Position numbers and translations under genes: made by a program. The notes below the pieces were generated by a model. The model saw nothing but the letters and a program-made list of their open reading frames with translations, did not search any database and had not been told where the DNA came from. DNA of 64,000 bases from Paenibacillus glycanilyticus (GTDB taxonomy: Bacteria > Bacillota > Bacilli > Paenibacillales > Paenibacillaceae). How positions within the stretch are numbered: the stretch's first letter is position 1; each line of letters starts with the position of its first letter. The DNA is taken from contig NZ_BSSQ01000001.1 of NCBI RefSeq assembly GCF_030161375.1, positions 62,001 through 126,000 of the forward strand, read 5' to 3'. This document shows positions 35,701-44,176 of the stretch, one piece after another.

Positions 35701-36020
35701 ATTTTGCATTGATCAAGTGAATCGTAGTTCGCATGCACAGCTTTATTCCGAGCCATACGTAAGCTGTATAAGATATCGTCAATCTCTCGTGGCAGCAGTC
35801 CTTGACCCTTCAATAGCTTTATGCGATTGGCATGCGTGTTGTCGTAACTTGGAGGTTGAATGCCATCAAACTGCATCATGAGATTGACGATCGTTTCGCC
35901 CAGTAATCCTAACTTAATTAAGCATGAATTAGGGTCCGAATAAAGATATTCTTCAGCGGTTGCGCCTATTTGAGCAAGTACAGGAAAGTTGCTCTCTAAG
36001 AATATAAAGTTAGACTCCAC
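32757..36020 (-). CDS. hsdR: type I restriction enzyme endonuclease/translocase subunit
   Basis: 1087 aa from a GTG with AAGGAGG 6 nt upstream; the frame extends 16 codons further without a site. The N-terminal about 150 residues look like a DUF4145-type region (LRMARNKAVHANY). The nuclease has GYADYALFVG and GIIEAKRQ (about 260). The SF2 translocase has MATGTGKTRT (about 402), VDEAHRG (about 508), GLTATPA and QMMGRATR. It moves and cuts unmethylated DNA. hsdR-hsdM-hsdS overlap by 4 bp each and form one operon. Confidence 0.96.
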   Translation of the reverse strand: MESNFIFLESNFPVLAQIGATAEEYLYSDPNSCLIKLGLLGETIVNLMMQFDGIQPPSYDNTHANRIKLLKGQGLLPREIDDILYSLRMARNKAVHANYDSLDQCKILIGMTHELSIWFMQTYGDWQYSPERFVLPLEKSQDKVDYEAILREKESRIEELTKLAEKAKVAQSMTIEERTSRGSRAAQQLQLSEAQTRYIIDEQLRKVGWEADSVHLRYSKGTRPQKGRNLAIAEWPTRNSSGKSGYADYALFVGLQIIGIIEAKRQYTDIPSVIDNQCKEYAQSVSEEHAAYQVGNWSKYKVPFVFATNGRKYLKQLETKSGIWFLDVRKQSNISKALQGWMSPDGIMELLSKDTDTADQALGATPYDLLRDPDGLNLREYQIEAIIAAEQAIINGQDKVLLSMATGTGKTRTILGMLYRFLKSSRFQRILFLVDRTSLGEQAQDVFKEVKIEDLWTLDNIYNIKELSDKDIDRETKVHVATVQSLVKRVLYNEGETIPAVSDYDLIIVDEAHRGYILDKDMSDDELLYRNQEDYMSKYSAVIEYFNAVKIGLTATPAIQTTQIFGQPVFNYTYRRAVVEGYLVDHDAPHTIVTKLSKEGIAYQKGEVVPIYDPVTGEITNSGELDDELKFDVEKFNRQVITENFNRTVLSEIAQDINPEGDAKTLIFAVDDSHADVIVKLLKEIYEPFGVDNDAVMKITGSIGGGNPKKVMEAIKRFKNERYPNIVVTVDLLTTGIDVPKITTLAFMRRVKSRILFEQMMGRATRLCPEIGKTHFEIYDPVGVYESLDDVNTMKQVVIQPSTSFDDLLDGLYALPAEKQLQNQIDLIVAKLQRKKRNMTKDVMAHFRDIAQGDTPDQFIEKVKNMPVEQAKAYVLEHRKVFDIMNESGKGKPRAVVISDKEDELVSHDRGYGKGLKPKDYLDEFKAFITNNMNKIAALQVVCTRPSDLTRESLKSLRLELDREGFSEQQLNSAWKQLSNDDITADIISFIRKEALGSALVSRAERTKLAITKLKRNHSFSKMELDWLGRIETVLLHEPLLDRDLLNTGAFKNQGGYSRMNKIFRDQLDTIITELNQYLFEDGGQTA

Positions 36021-36160
36021 TCTTCTCCTCCTTATGTACTGATAAGTTACACTTAGCCCTCTCCGCATAGAACCAGAGCGAAGTATGTCTTAAGTACTAT
36101 TCATATTTCGCTATAATGACCACAAGTTCCTTCAACCAGTATGGACATTTACGTAACTAA

Positions 36161-36183
36161 ACAAAAGAGCACCCTTAGGTGCC
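36161..36183 (-). terminator. terminator after the RecQ-like helicase gene
   Basis: GCACC-TAAG-GGTGC read on the minus strand, followed by TCTTTTGTTT. It separates the sigma/helicase operon from hsdRMS, which then needs its own promoter in 36021-36160; I see no convincing one. Confidence 0.6.
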
Positions 36184-36234
36184 CCGAGTCATCCAGGTAA
36201 CTTTTCCTCGCCTTCTGGGACGTACGTGTTAATT

Positions 36235-39200
36235 TTACCTACTAGAGTTATTTTGTAACGCTAATCTTCGTTCAACTTCCTCAGGTATTCTTCCTAAGAA
36301 ATAATCTTCAATTAGCTCCCAGAATTCATCAGTTCGAACTTCATTGTCGAATAAATACCTTAGCATTTCAACAGACATTTGATGACGAAGTCGAACATTA
36401 GCTAGTATTACATTTTGATATACTGAAGCTTGATTAACAGTTCGTTCCAACTGAGATCGAGAGTTCACACGAATATAAATTTCCGGGCTTTCACCCCCAT
36501 TAATTCGATAGATAAGCAGACCCATTGCTTCCATCAAGCCTAAATACAAATACCTTTTTTCTTGAGCGGATCCGAACACTTTTGGTTCAAAAATTTCATA
36601 CTTATTAGAAGCTATTGAATTAGCTAAATCACTGTCTAACAGATTCTTTGTCTCATTATTTATCCAGTCAAGGAAACCAGCATATCCTGTATTAAGAAAA
36701 TGATACGCCTGTCTGGATTCATCGAACTTCATAAACCTATTATAGAAATTACTAGTTTTTTTTATTAACCGGTCGTATGCATACATCGAGTTGAGAATGA
36801 CCTCTGCCAGCATATCGACTTGGTATTTCGAGGTCAGGCCCGTTTTCTGCTTAATATTCAAAGCAACCTCTGAAACTGAAAAATATTTGCGGCTTCTTGC
36901 AAATTCCGAGAATACAGAGCCAATGTGTTCTACCCATTGGTTAGTTTCCATAATAAATGCTTTATGATTATTTTGTTTAAGCGTCAGCTCTAGTTTTAAC
37001 ACAGGAGTTAACTTACCTTTAAACGGTAACTTCACTTTGCTATCCTCAATGTAGTAAAAGTACTTAAATTCAGGAAATGAAAGGTTCGAATATTTATCTT
37101 GCCAAATCGCTTTTAAATCACATGTCAATATAACTCGTTCTGACAGTCCGCTTCCGAATTTACTAATGACTCTAAAATATTCCGAGTAATGCGGATAGAT
37201 CAACTTCATATCTGAATTTGAAGCCATTACGTATTCTTGGGCAAACATACTTCTTGGTCGTGCAACAATCGGGGAGTAGCTCAGTTTAGCTAGAAAATCC
37301 TTCTCAATAATTAAGAGTGCTGTTTTAATTTTATTATCTATATCATCTTGTTGATCTCGTCCGCTTCCATCCTCAAAGATATGACGAAACTCATCTGCAC
37401 TCACTAATAAATTACGGACATTTTCTCCGCGATTCTGTTCTATAATCATCAGTATTTTTCTAATAACCTCAATTAATTGCCCTTTTCTGATTGTAGATAT
37501 GCCATGGAGCCTTTGCACATGAACAAAATCTTTAGCAAGGTAGTCAAAATAGGCATAACCGGTCGGCAGGTCACGTGCTGCACGACCGATTTCTTGAACG
37601 AAATCACATACGTTACCAGTTGGTGCGTAATGATAAACATTTAGAATATCTGGAATATCAATCCCCATTCCAAATGCTTTGGTCGCTAACATCACTTTTG
37701 AATCGCCATTTTTATAACGCAAATAATTTTCCTGCTTCGCTTCTTTTTCTAATGATCCAAAATAAACAGAAAGTGATTGGCGAAGCACCAAACTCCCATA
37801 TATACTGCAGAATTGCTTAAAATCATGGATTGATTTAACTGTTGGGAAATACACTAGTGTTTTTTGACCTCTCGATGCATACCCCTCTAATCTCCCTAAT
37901 AAGATTTTATTTTTATCCGTAAGATATTCATTAAATTTCTTAGTCTCATCAACTTTCTTCTTGATTCTTATCTCTAGATTATCTCTTTTTACATAACCAA
38001 AGTAACTTATTGGCGTTATCATATTAAGACTGTTACGTGTCTCTTCGTACATATCCTCTAAGCCACCATAAATAGCTGTAGCTGTAAAGGTTGCAATTGG
38101 GAAGTTCATTTTTTGTCTTAGTTTTGATAAGTAGGTTCCTAAGTACCAGTAGTCTGAACGAAAAGCTTTGCCCCAGGTTGTTACAATATGTGCTTCGTCA
38201 ATGACGAACAAACCGACCTTCCGTTCACCAATAAGTTGAGCGATATCGGATCTACTAAGTAAAGTTTCTGGTGAAATATACAGAATAGATACCTGGCCGT
38301 TTCGAATTTTCTCTTGAATCTCAATACGCTCAACTGGTGTAATATTGGAATTTATTGTTGCACTTATTTCAACATTACGTGATACCAGTCCTTGCACCTG
38401 GTCTGTCATAAGACCAATAAGTGGAGAGATGACGATAGTAAGTAAATTGTATTGTTCAGCTAAATATATTGCTGGGATTTGAAACATCACGGATTTACCG
38501 GCACCCGTTGGTGAAGTTACAAAAATATCTTTATACGGTACCCCCGCACTAGCCTTTTTCGCTTCCTGTACTATGTCGTCGATGATTTGACTTTGAGGGA
38601 TTTCTACAGTAGTTTTCTCACGTCCACGACTTTGAATATTCCGATACATTTTTAGATTTCTAAAACTTTTATGCCCCCAATATCTGCTGAGAATTTTTTG
38701 ATAAGGTGATATATCCCGTTCAGGAGTACGGTCCATTTCTTTTTGAACAATCTCAATTCGATAGCTTGGTGCTAACTTTTGTATCAATTTTAAACGATTA
38801 TAATATTTATAAGGGGCTTCTGCTGGCTCACTACTAAAAACAATTCTGACCGTATGATCGGGATGCTTTCCGAGCAGCAGTCTATTTTCTAGCTTTAAAA
38901 ACTCATCTTCTGAATCGTTTAGCTCTAGTGTTACATCCGCATTATTTTCTAATTCAACAATCGGAATCTCCTTAAGCAATTTAAATGTATAAAAGGGAAT
39001 CGACTCTTCGTTTTGCTCAGCATATGTTACAAACCAATTATTTTCAATTCTCCGGATATTCCCATAAACTTTGCTAAGTAAAGCAAGTTCATGTTCGCTC
39101 TCTTCATTAAATTCTAATTCGATATTCGATTCATCAGTTTGAAATGGATATAACGCTGGATATGTAAGATGATAGAGATTGTTATGAAAATACTTTACCT

Positions 39201-39483
39201 CATAATACAGCGGGAGAAGCTCCGACCCCACTGCAAGTTCCTCTTCTCTTGTACACCAAACCCATTTATGAGAGTTAGCTTGCTGAAAAAGTTGAGGTAT
39301 CAATTCTGCTTTTTTGTTAATTAAAGACTCAACACTAATCTCCAAAGACTCTTTAAATAATTTATTTTCTATAATATCCGCTAATTCTGACAATTTAAAA
39401 CCTTCAAAAACAACCAGTAATGGATTGCGAGTTGTTTTATTGAGATTTGTAATATGGTCAGTCAATATATTGATGAAATCCAT
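36235..39483 (-). CDS. RecQ-like DEAH helicase with unrecognised N- and C-terminal domains
   Basis: 1082 aa; the ATG of MDFINIL follows AAAGGATGG. Residues 1 to about 280 are not helicase and match nothing I know. The core is RecQ-like: SPTGAGKS (about 324), SPLIGLMTDQV, IDEAH (about 426), FTATA, AFGMGIDIPD and QEIGRAARD (about 629). The last 400 or so residues lack clear RecQ zinc or HRDC motifs. The gene starts 15 bp after the sigma-factor stop, so the two form an operon beside a type I restriction system. AT-rich composition suggests horizontal transfer. A defence role is inference; the DpdF helicase is a distant alternative. Confidence 0.8.
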   Translation of the reverse strand: MDFINILTDHITNLNKTTRNPLLVVFEGFKLSELADIIENKLFKESLEISVESLINKKAELIPQLFQQANSHKWVWCTREEELAVGSELLPLYYEVKYFHNNLYHLTYPALYPFQTDESNIELEFNEESEHELALLSKVYGNIRRIENNWFVTYAEQNEESIPFYTFKLLKEIPIVELENNADVTLELNDSEDEFLKLENRLLLGKHPDHTVRIVFSSEPAEAPYKYYNRLKLIQKLAPSYRIEIVQKEMDRTPERDISPYQKILSRYWGHKSFRNLKMYRNIQSRGREKTTVEIPQSQIIDDIVQEAKKASAGVPYKDIFVTSPTGAGKSVMFQIPAIYLAEQYNLLTIVISPLIGLMTDQVQGLVSRNVEISATINSNITPVERIEIQEKIRNGQVSILYISPETLLSRSDIAQLIGERKVGLFVIDEAHIVTTWGKAFRSDYWYLGTYLSKLRQKMNFPIATFTATAIYGGLEDMYEETRNSLNMITPISYFGYVKRDNLEIRIKKKVDETKKFNEYLTDKNKILLGRLEGYASRGQKTLVYFPTVKSIHDFKQFCSIYGSLVLRQSLSVYFGSLEKEAKQENYLRYKNGDSKVMLATKAFGMGIDIPDILNVYHYAPTGNVCDFVQEIGRAARDLPTGYAYFDYLAKDFVHVQRLHGISTIRKGQLIEVIRKILMIIEQNRGENVRNLLVSADEFRHIFEDGSGRDQQDDIDNKIKTALLIIEKDFLAKLSYSPIVARPRSMFAQEYVMASNSDMKLIYPHYSEYFRVISKFGSGLSERVILTCDLKAIWQDKYSNLSFPEFKYFYYIEDSKVKLPFKGKLTPVLKLELTLKQNNHKAFIMETNQWVEHIGSVFSEFARSRKYFSVSEVALNIKQKTGLTSKYQVDMLAEVILNSMYAYDRLIKKTSNFYNRFMKFDESRQAYHFLNTGYAGFLDWINNETKNLLDSDLANSIASNKYEIFEPKVFGSAQEKRYLYLGLMEAMGLLIYRINGGESPEIYIRVNSRSQLERTVNQASVYQNVILANVRLRHQMSVEMLRYLFDNEVRTDEFWELIEDYFLGRIPEEVERRLALQNNSSR

Positions 39484-39498
39484 GAGGACCATCCTTTT

Positions 39499-40662
39499 TC
39501 ATAGTATTTTTTGTTTCCGATTAATATACTGAAGTCTTCCAAGCGCTTTTGATTCTATTTGGCGTATACGCTCCCTTGTTAGTCCAAACACACGTCCAAC
39601 TTCTTCTAGTGTGCGTGGAGTCCCATCCTTAAACCCATATCTATAGGAAAGAACTTCACTTTCGCGTTCTGTAAGATTCATCATTAGTGAGTGAACAGCT
39701 CTCTGAATTTCTTTTTTTTCAGCAAGAATTGCCGGATCTTCAAACTCTTCAGGATGGGTACAGAAAACTTCTAATCTATCATTTGGAACAAAATCTCCAA
39801 GCTCTAAATCACCATCCACCTCATTTATTGGCTGATTGATTGAAATAAACCCTAGAAAACGATGCTCAGCTTTCATTGCATCGCAATATTGGTCTTCTGA
39901 AATCCCTAGTTCATCACAAATGTCTTGCATGGTTACATTTTCATAGTTCTGTTTAATTATCAGCTTTATCCTTGTCTTTTTAATTAATTTAATCCGTTCC
40001 AACATATGAACAGGTATTCGGACCGTTGTGCCAGTATTACATATTGCTCTTAAAATTTTCTGCCTAATCCATAGAACTGCATATGTAGATAAGGATCCAT
40101 TAAAAGTAGGATCATATCTGTCAATTGCTTCAATCAGTCCAAAAACACCTTCATGACATAAATCCTCTTCTGTTAAATCATGAACCATATATTTCTTACA
40201 TTTAAGAGCTACATTATAAACAAGCCTCATGTTAGATTCTACTAACTGTTGAAGTAATGCTGGATGATTCGTCCGCTTATACTCTTCTAACAATCGACGG
40301 TTATCATGATAATCATTGCTATTTGCTTGTTCAACAGCTCCTCCAATATTAGGAACCAATTCTCTATTTAGTAAAGCATCAATGTCATCCCAATCATCTG
40401 ATTGAGTCGAGTTTCGTTTTGTAAATTCATCAGATTCTTTTTCTTTGGACATTGTAGCGACTGGCGACACAAATCGCTCAACATCAACATCTACATGCTT
40501 ATACCTCAGAGCTTTTAGAAAATCTAATATTAACTCAGAAGGAAGTGACTGCCCTAAAGACTTCTCAATTGTTCGTTGGGCAAAGGAAAGTTTTATTCGA
40601 TGTTTCTTTGGATATGCATCTTGAAACCATGTTAACTTTTCTAGTAATTCCTCTACTCTCAT
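39499..40662 (-). CDS. sigma-70 family factor (primary-like, group 2) paired with a helicase
   Basis: 387 aa; GAGGTG lies 7 nt before the ATG. Region 2 spans about 125-205 (NMRLVYNVALKCKKY, ATYA-like LSTYAVLWIRQKILRAI, VRIPVHM). Region 4 at about 330-375 (EEVGRVFGLTRERIRQIE) is close to the housekeeping sigma-A -35 reader. Region 2.4 departs from it (AVLWIRQKI in place of ATWWIRQAI). The first 120 residues are unique and include an acidic stretch. It is encoded directly upstream of the RecQ-like helicase, an unusual partner. AT-rich codon use sets it apart from the flanking genes. Confidence 0.85.
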   Translation of the reverse strand: MRVEELLEKLTWFQDAYPKKHRIKLSFAQRTIEKSLGQSLPSELILDFLKALRYKHVDVDVERFVSPVATMSKEKESDEFTKRNSTQSDDWDDIDALLNRELVPNIGGAVEQANSNDYHDNRRLLEEYKRTNHPALLQQLVESNMRLVYNVALKCKKYMVHDLTEEDLCHEGVFGLIEAIDRYDPTFNGSLSTYAVLWIRQKILRAICNTGTTVRIPVHMLERIKLIKKTRIKLIIKQNYENVTMQDICDELGISEDQYCDAMKAEHRFLGFISINQPINEVDGDLELGDFVPNDRLEVFCTHPEEFEDPAILAEKKEIQRAVHSLMMNLTERESEVLSYRYGFKDGTPRTLEEVGRVFGLTRERIRQIESKALGRLQYINRKQKIL

Positions 40663-40968
40663 AACGAGGCACCTCGAACAATATTAAAGTTAATATCACA
40701 GAAGCATTCTGAAGCTATATTTGTTTATTAAAACTGAAACCTTTTACATTAAGCCTATATCCTCCGGATAATCCATACGCTCAATCAAATCAATCTTTCT
40801 GTCATGTATGTCAGCACCTCGTCTAATTTTGTCTCAAACAATTTCTAGGTCTAATTAACTAATCCCTGCTTTTTGGACGGTAAATACAAAAACTCCTTAT
40901 TTTTATACAAACACCTTATTGACAACAGTTATCCAGCCTCCGTCTAGAACATCACTGGCTTTCTTACA
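40663..40968. other. right junction of the AT-rich island
   Basis: The stretch should hold the sigma gene promoter, but I find no clear -35/-10 pair. A short minus-strand reading frame (40744-40833) looks like a coding remnant and is listed separately. Nothing else is recognisable up to the rtcB stop. Confidence 0.4.
40744..40833 (-). pseudogene. possible C-terminal gene remnant at the island edge
   Basis: About 29 codons without a start, ending in TAA, read like a genuine protein end (RGADIHDRKIDLIERMDYP). The base composition resembles the host rather than the island. It may be the tail of a gene cut when the island inserted. I cannot name the family, and chance cannot be excluded at this length. 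Confidence 0.25.
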
Positions 40969-42195
40969 TCAATCCTTATAAGGATCATACTCATCCGCTC
41001 CCGCCATGCAGACGCCAATCGGTTTCAACACATTCATAATCTCAATCGTATCCGCATGCGCATCCAACACTTCTTGAAGCTTCCGGTAAACAAACGGACT
41101 TTCATCGGTACCGGCGCCGCGCAGTTCAACGCCAAACTCCCTAACCGCAGCCATCATTTGTTCAGAGGTAATTTGACCGCCGCTGCGAGTACGGGTTTTC
41201 CAGTTCATTTTCCCGGCCGCTTGCGTACGGCTCATAGTTCGTCCCGCTCCATGAACGGTGCTGTAATAGGAGTCCTTGTTCTCTCCGCTGTCCTTCCCTT
41301 TGACGATAACCGATATATCTCCCATACTACCGCCGATGAAACCAACTTGCCCAGGTGCGGACGGGGTTGCTCCTTTGCGGACAACAACCACTTCCTTCCC
41401 GTCATGCGTCTCTTTCCAAGCATAGTTATGATGGTTATGCACTTCGAGGTCGGCTTCAGCCCCAAGAATGGCAAGCACTTGTTCGATGACATAATCCCTA
41501 CCTGCATAAGCATAACGGCCAGCCAGCTTCATCGCTCTGTAATACATATCGCCAAGTTCACTGCTAAGGTCAAGCAGCACGGGTGGCTGATCCATTTTCT
41601 CGCCAGGCGCTTTCCCGAAGAAGTCTCTTCCTGCAGCCAGATTAATAAATCCGCTTGCCGTCTTATGGCCAAAACCACGGCTACCAAAATGATTAGCGAT
41701 CCACAATTGCCCCGTTCTTTCCTCTTCAAATAAGTCGACATAGTGGTTGCCACTTCCTACTGTACCTAGCTGACTTTGCGCCAATGCTTTGAGCTTATCA
41801 TGTTCCTGTTTACCAACCGCTTGGAATGCAGCCCAGTCCGGATCGTCAAAGAGATCATGATCTACCTTTACGTTATTGACTCGGCCTACTCCGAACGAAA
41901 TTTTACGTGCGATTTCATCCATAATTTTCGTTAGCCTAGGCTTTATGTCTGCAGCTAATAAGTTAGTTCGCACGGCTTTATTCCCGCACGCAATATCGTA
42001 ACCAACGCCTGAAGGAGAGATTTGACCGTCATAGACAACAACTCCTCCAATAGGCTGACTGTAGCCTTTATGATGATCAGCCATCAGAAGCGTTTGCACG
42101 ACATTGCCATATTCTGCGCAAGTTTTGGCTTGAGCCAGCGCCCCGCTAACTGGATTACCCCAGACTCGAACACCTTCGATCGTTTGAAAAGCCAT
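40969..42195 (-). CDS. rtcB: RtcB-family RNA ligase
   Basis: 408 aa from the ATG of MAFQTIEGVRVWG, with AGGAG upstream; the frame extends 92 codons further but without protein-like sequence. Metal-site motifs are GVGYDIACGN (Cys about residue 68), GSGNHYVDLFE and NHFGSRGFGH; the guanylylated His lies in VHGAGR (about 313). RtcB joins 2',3'-cyclic phosphate or 3'-phosphate RNA ends to 5'-OH ends with GTP and Mn2+. The DIACGN variant replaces the common DIGCGM. No archease or RtcA gene is adjacent. Confidence 0.92.
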   Translation of the reverse strand: MAFQTIEGVRVWGNPVSGALAQAKTCAEYGNVVQTLLMADHHKGYSQPIGGVVVYDGQISPSGVGYDIACGNKAVRTNLLAADIKPRLTKIMDEIARKISFGVGRVNNVKVDHDLFDDPDWAAFQAVGKQEHDKLKALAQSQLGTVGSGNHYVDLFEEERTGQLWIANHFGSRGFGHKTASGFINLAAGRDFFGKAPGEKMDQPPVLLDLSSELGDMYYRAMKLAGRYAYAGRDYVIEQVLAILGAEADLEVHNHHNYAWKETHDGKEVVVVRKGATPSAPGQVGFIGGSMGDISVIVKGKDSGENKDSYYSTVHGAGRTMSRTQAAGKMNWKTRTRSGGQITSEQMMAAVREFGVELRGAGTDESPFVYRKLQEVLDAHADTIEIMNVLKPIGVCMAGADEYDPYKD

Positions 42196-42372
42196 ATTCT
42201 TTTCAGCTCCTATCTCATTCATGTGCTTGTTAGTCTTATTATCGCTTAGCTGCATACAATCAAACAGGGTGAAAGTATGACGAAGGTGGAAGTTGACTTT
42301 AGCTTGATAAACTATCTTGTTGCAGTAACCTGTCCATGCTACAATAACCAAAAATGGAAGAAGGGATAAGCA

Positions 42373-42573
42373 ATGAACGCCAAACCACACCTTCACCATC
42401 AACGTCTCAACACAGCTCATAACAAGCATAATGAGCGAGTTGCAGAGTTTCATAAACGTCACGCCGCTCAAATTGCGAACGGCGAGAATGGAAATAGTGT
42501 TCTAGCAAGATGGGAAAGATTTGTTTATAACAAAACACTGCAATTTGCGAAAAAAATGTCTGAAAAATTTTAA
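42373..42573 (+). CDS. small basic hypothetical protein
   Basis: 66 aa, rich in His, Asn, Lys and Arg. It is accepted as real because GAAGAAGGG lies about 7 nt before the ATG and a textbook terminator follows the stop directly. No membrane segment, signal or known motif. It is divergent from rtcB, with a 177-bp gap. Confidence 0.6.
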   Translation: MNAKPHLHHQRLNTAHNKHNERVAEFHKRHAAQIANGENGNSVLARWERFVYNKTLQFAKKMSEKF

Positions 42574-42602
42574 AGGGCTCGCCATGTGGCAGCCCTTTTT
42601 TT
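42572..42602 (+). terminator. terminator of the small protein gene
   Basis: AAAGGGCT-cgccatgtggc-AGCCCTTT followed by a T-run. Confidence 0.85.
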
Positions 42603-42629
42603 ATTGTGCAATTTTACAATACCCGCGCG

Positions 42630-42658
42630 AAAACCCGCCTTTGCACAAAGGCGGGTTT
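42630..42658. terminator. terminator of the kynurenine operon
   Basis: AAACCCGCCTTTG pairs with CAAAGGCGGGTTT across two bases. It lies just after the kynA stop on the minus strand; TTTT follows on that strand. Confidence 0.75.
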
Positions 42659-42675
42659 CTTATCTTATTCAATCC

Positions 42676-43509
42676 CTACAACACAGTCCTCAAACTCCAC
42701 AGCTCCGGAAAATACCGCTGGCTGACGACATGCTTCAAATAATCCACGCCTGAAGAACCGCCGGTACCGCGCTTGAAGCCTATAACCCGCTCCACGGTTC
42801 CCATATGGTTGAAGCGCCACTGTTGCTGGCGGCTGTCGATATCGACGAGTTTCTCGGCGAGCTCGTACAGATCCCAATATTGGTCGACGTCGCGATACAC
42901 CGTTAGCCAAGCTTCCGTGACACTTTCGTTCTCTACATAAGGCTGCGACCAGTCGCGCTGCAAGCACTCTGGATCAATGGTCAGACCGCGAGCGGCAAGC
43001 GCGCCAATCGCCGCATCGTAGATGCTCGGCTCACTCATTGCTTCACTCATGAGCTTGAGTAATTCAGGCTGATGCTCGTAAACGGCAAGCACTCTAGGAT
43101 TTTTCAAGCCCAGCATGAATTCGATCTGCCGGTTCTGATACGACTGGAAGCCGGAGGAATTGCCGAGCTTATGCCGGAATTGCATATATTCCGCTGGCGT
43201 CAGCGTAGACAAGACGTCCCAAGATTGAATGAGCTGTTTCTGAATGCCCGAGACGCGCGCGAGCATTTTGAATGCAGGCTCCAAATTGTTCTGCTGAATC
43301 GAAGCACGAGCAGCTCTCAGCTCATGGAGGATCAGCTTCATCCATAACTCGCTGGCTTGATGAATGATGATGAACAACATTTCATCGTGGTGGTCGGATA
43401 GTCTGTGCTGACTGGTCAAAATCTGATCTAAATGAAGATAGTCCCCGTAGGACATCGATTTCGAGAAATCAGAAACGAGATCTTCTTTGTTTTGCGGCGT
43501 GTCGGCCAT
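42676..43509 (-). CDS. kynA: tryptophan 2,3-dioxygenase
   Basis: 277 aa, full length for the bacterial family. [36 protein letters not shown] (with the axial/active His) and [20 protein letters not shown] are hallmark blocks. The haem enzyme opens the indole ring of tryptophan to N-formylkynurenine. It is last in the kynU-kynB-kynA operon, 19 bp after kynB. Confidence 0.97.
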   Translation of the reverse strand: MADTPQNKEDLVSDFSKSMSYGDYLHLDQILTSQHRLSDHHDEMLFIIIHQASELWMKLILHELRAARASIQQNNLEPAFKMLARVSGIQKQLIQSWDVLSTLTPAEYMQFRHKLGNSSGFQSYQNRQIEFMLGLKNPRVLAVYEHQPELLKLMSEAMSEPSIYDAAIGALAARGLTIDPECLQRDWSQPYVENESVTEAWLTVYRDVDQYWDLYELAEKLVDIDSRQQQWRFNHMGTVERVIGFKRGTGGSSGVDYLKHVVSQRYFPELWSLRTVL

Positions 43510-43528
43510 GTGTTCACAAGCTCCTTAT

Positions 43529-44155
43529 CTATGATGTAAATGGTCGAAGCACCGCTCGTACAGGGCTGCCATCCGCTTCTGCAAGCGGGAGCGGCAACGC
43601 GATTAATTCGTAATCTCCCGGAGCGACGTGATCAAGGGCGAGCCCTTCGAGAATATGAATGTCGTGGGCATGCAGGCCGTGATGTGCTGCAAGTTCTTTG
43701 CTGTCCAGCGGATCTACGGAAGGAACATCCACTCCGATCAGCCGAATGCCTCGAGCATGCAGGTAAGGAGCCAGATCCGCTCTTAAAAAAGGTATCTCCG
43801 AAGGGAACTCATCTGGATTCGTCCAAGAGCTTGTGCGAAGCAGCAGACGAGTCACACCTTCGAGCTCATACGCGGCAAGATCTTCCGCACCGATACTCGA
43901 GAGGCCGGATACATCGATCAACCGTGCCGGCCCGACATATAACTCCAGATCCAAATCCATCACCTTGCGGCCATCATTGTCGAAGTGAAACGGAGAATCG
44001 ATATGCGTCCCCGTGTGAATGCTCATCGTCAGCTTGCCAACGTTCACCGATCCGCTCTGCTCCTTGGACCAGCTTACTTCGTAGGAAAAAGGCGTGTCTC
44101 CCGGCCAAGTCGGCGTCCTCTGATCTAGAGGGCGAGAAATATCGATCAAGGTCAT
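43529..44155 (-). CDS. kynB: kynurenine formamidase
   Basis: 208 aa. The metal motif HTGTHIDSP (from residue 47) with PFHF following is the cyclase-family signature, and GDTPFSYEVSW is typical of KynB. It hydrolyses N-formylkynurenine to kynurenine and formate. It follows kynU after a 21-bp gap, with AAAGGAGCACC upstream. Confidence 0.96.
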   Translation of the reverse strand: MTLIDISRPLDQRTPTWPGDTPFSYEVSWSKEQSGSVNVGKLTMSIHTGTHIDSPFHFDNDGRKVMDLDLELYVGPARLIDVSGLSSIGAEDLAAYELEGVTRLLLRTSSWTNPDEFPSEIPFLRADLAPYLHARGIRLIGVDVPSVDPLDSKELAAHHGLHAHDIHILEGLALDHVAPGDYELIALPLPLAEADGSPVRAVLRPFTS

Positions 44156-44176
44156 TGAGGTGCTCCTTTCTCCATC

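Noticed and set aside
29993-36020. Phase-variable hsdS switching
   Set aside because: Only one hsdS is present, with no partial hsdS copies, inverted repeats or recombinase nearby.
36235-39483. DpdF helicase of the 7-deazaguanine DNA modification system
   Set aside because: None of the other dpd genes, in particular dpdA, or queuosine-precursor genes lie near, and the partner is a sigma factor.
40969-42471. Extended N-terminus of RtcB (92 more codons)
   Set aside because: The extra residues read like translated non-coding DNA, and RtcB proteins begin at the MAFQTIEG position, which has its own AGGAG.
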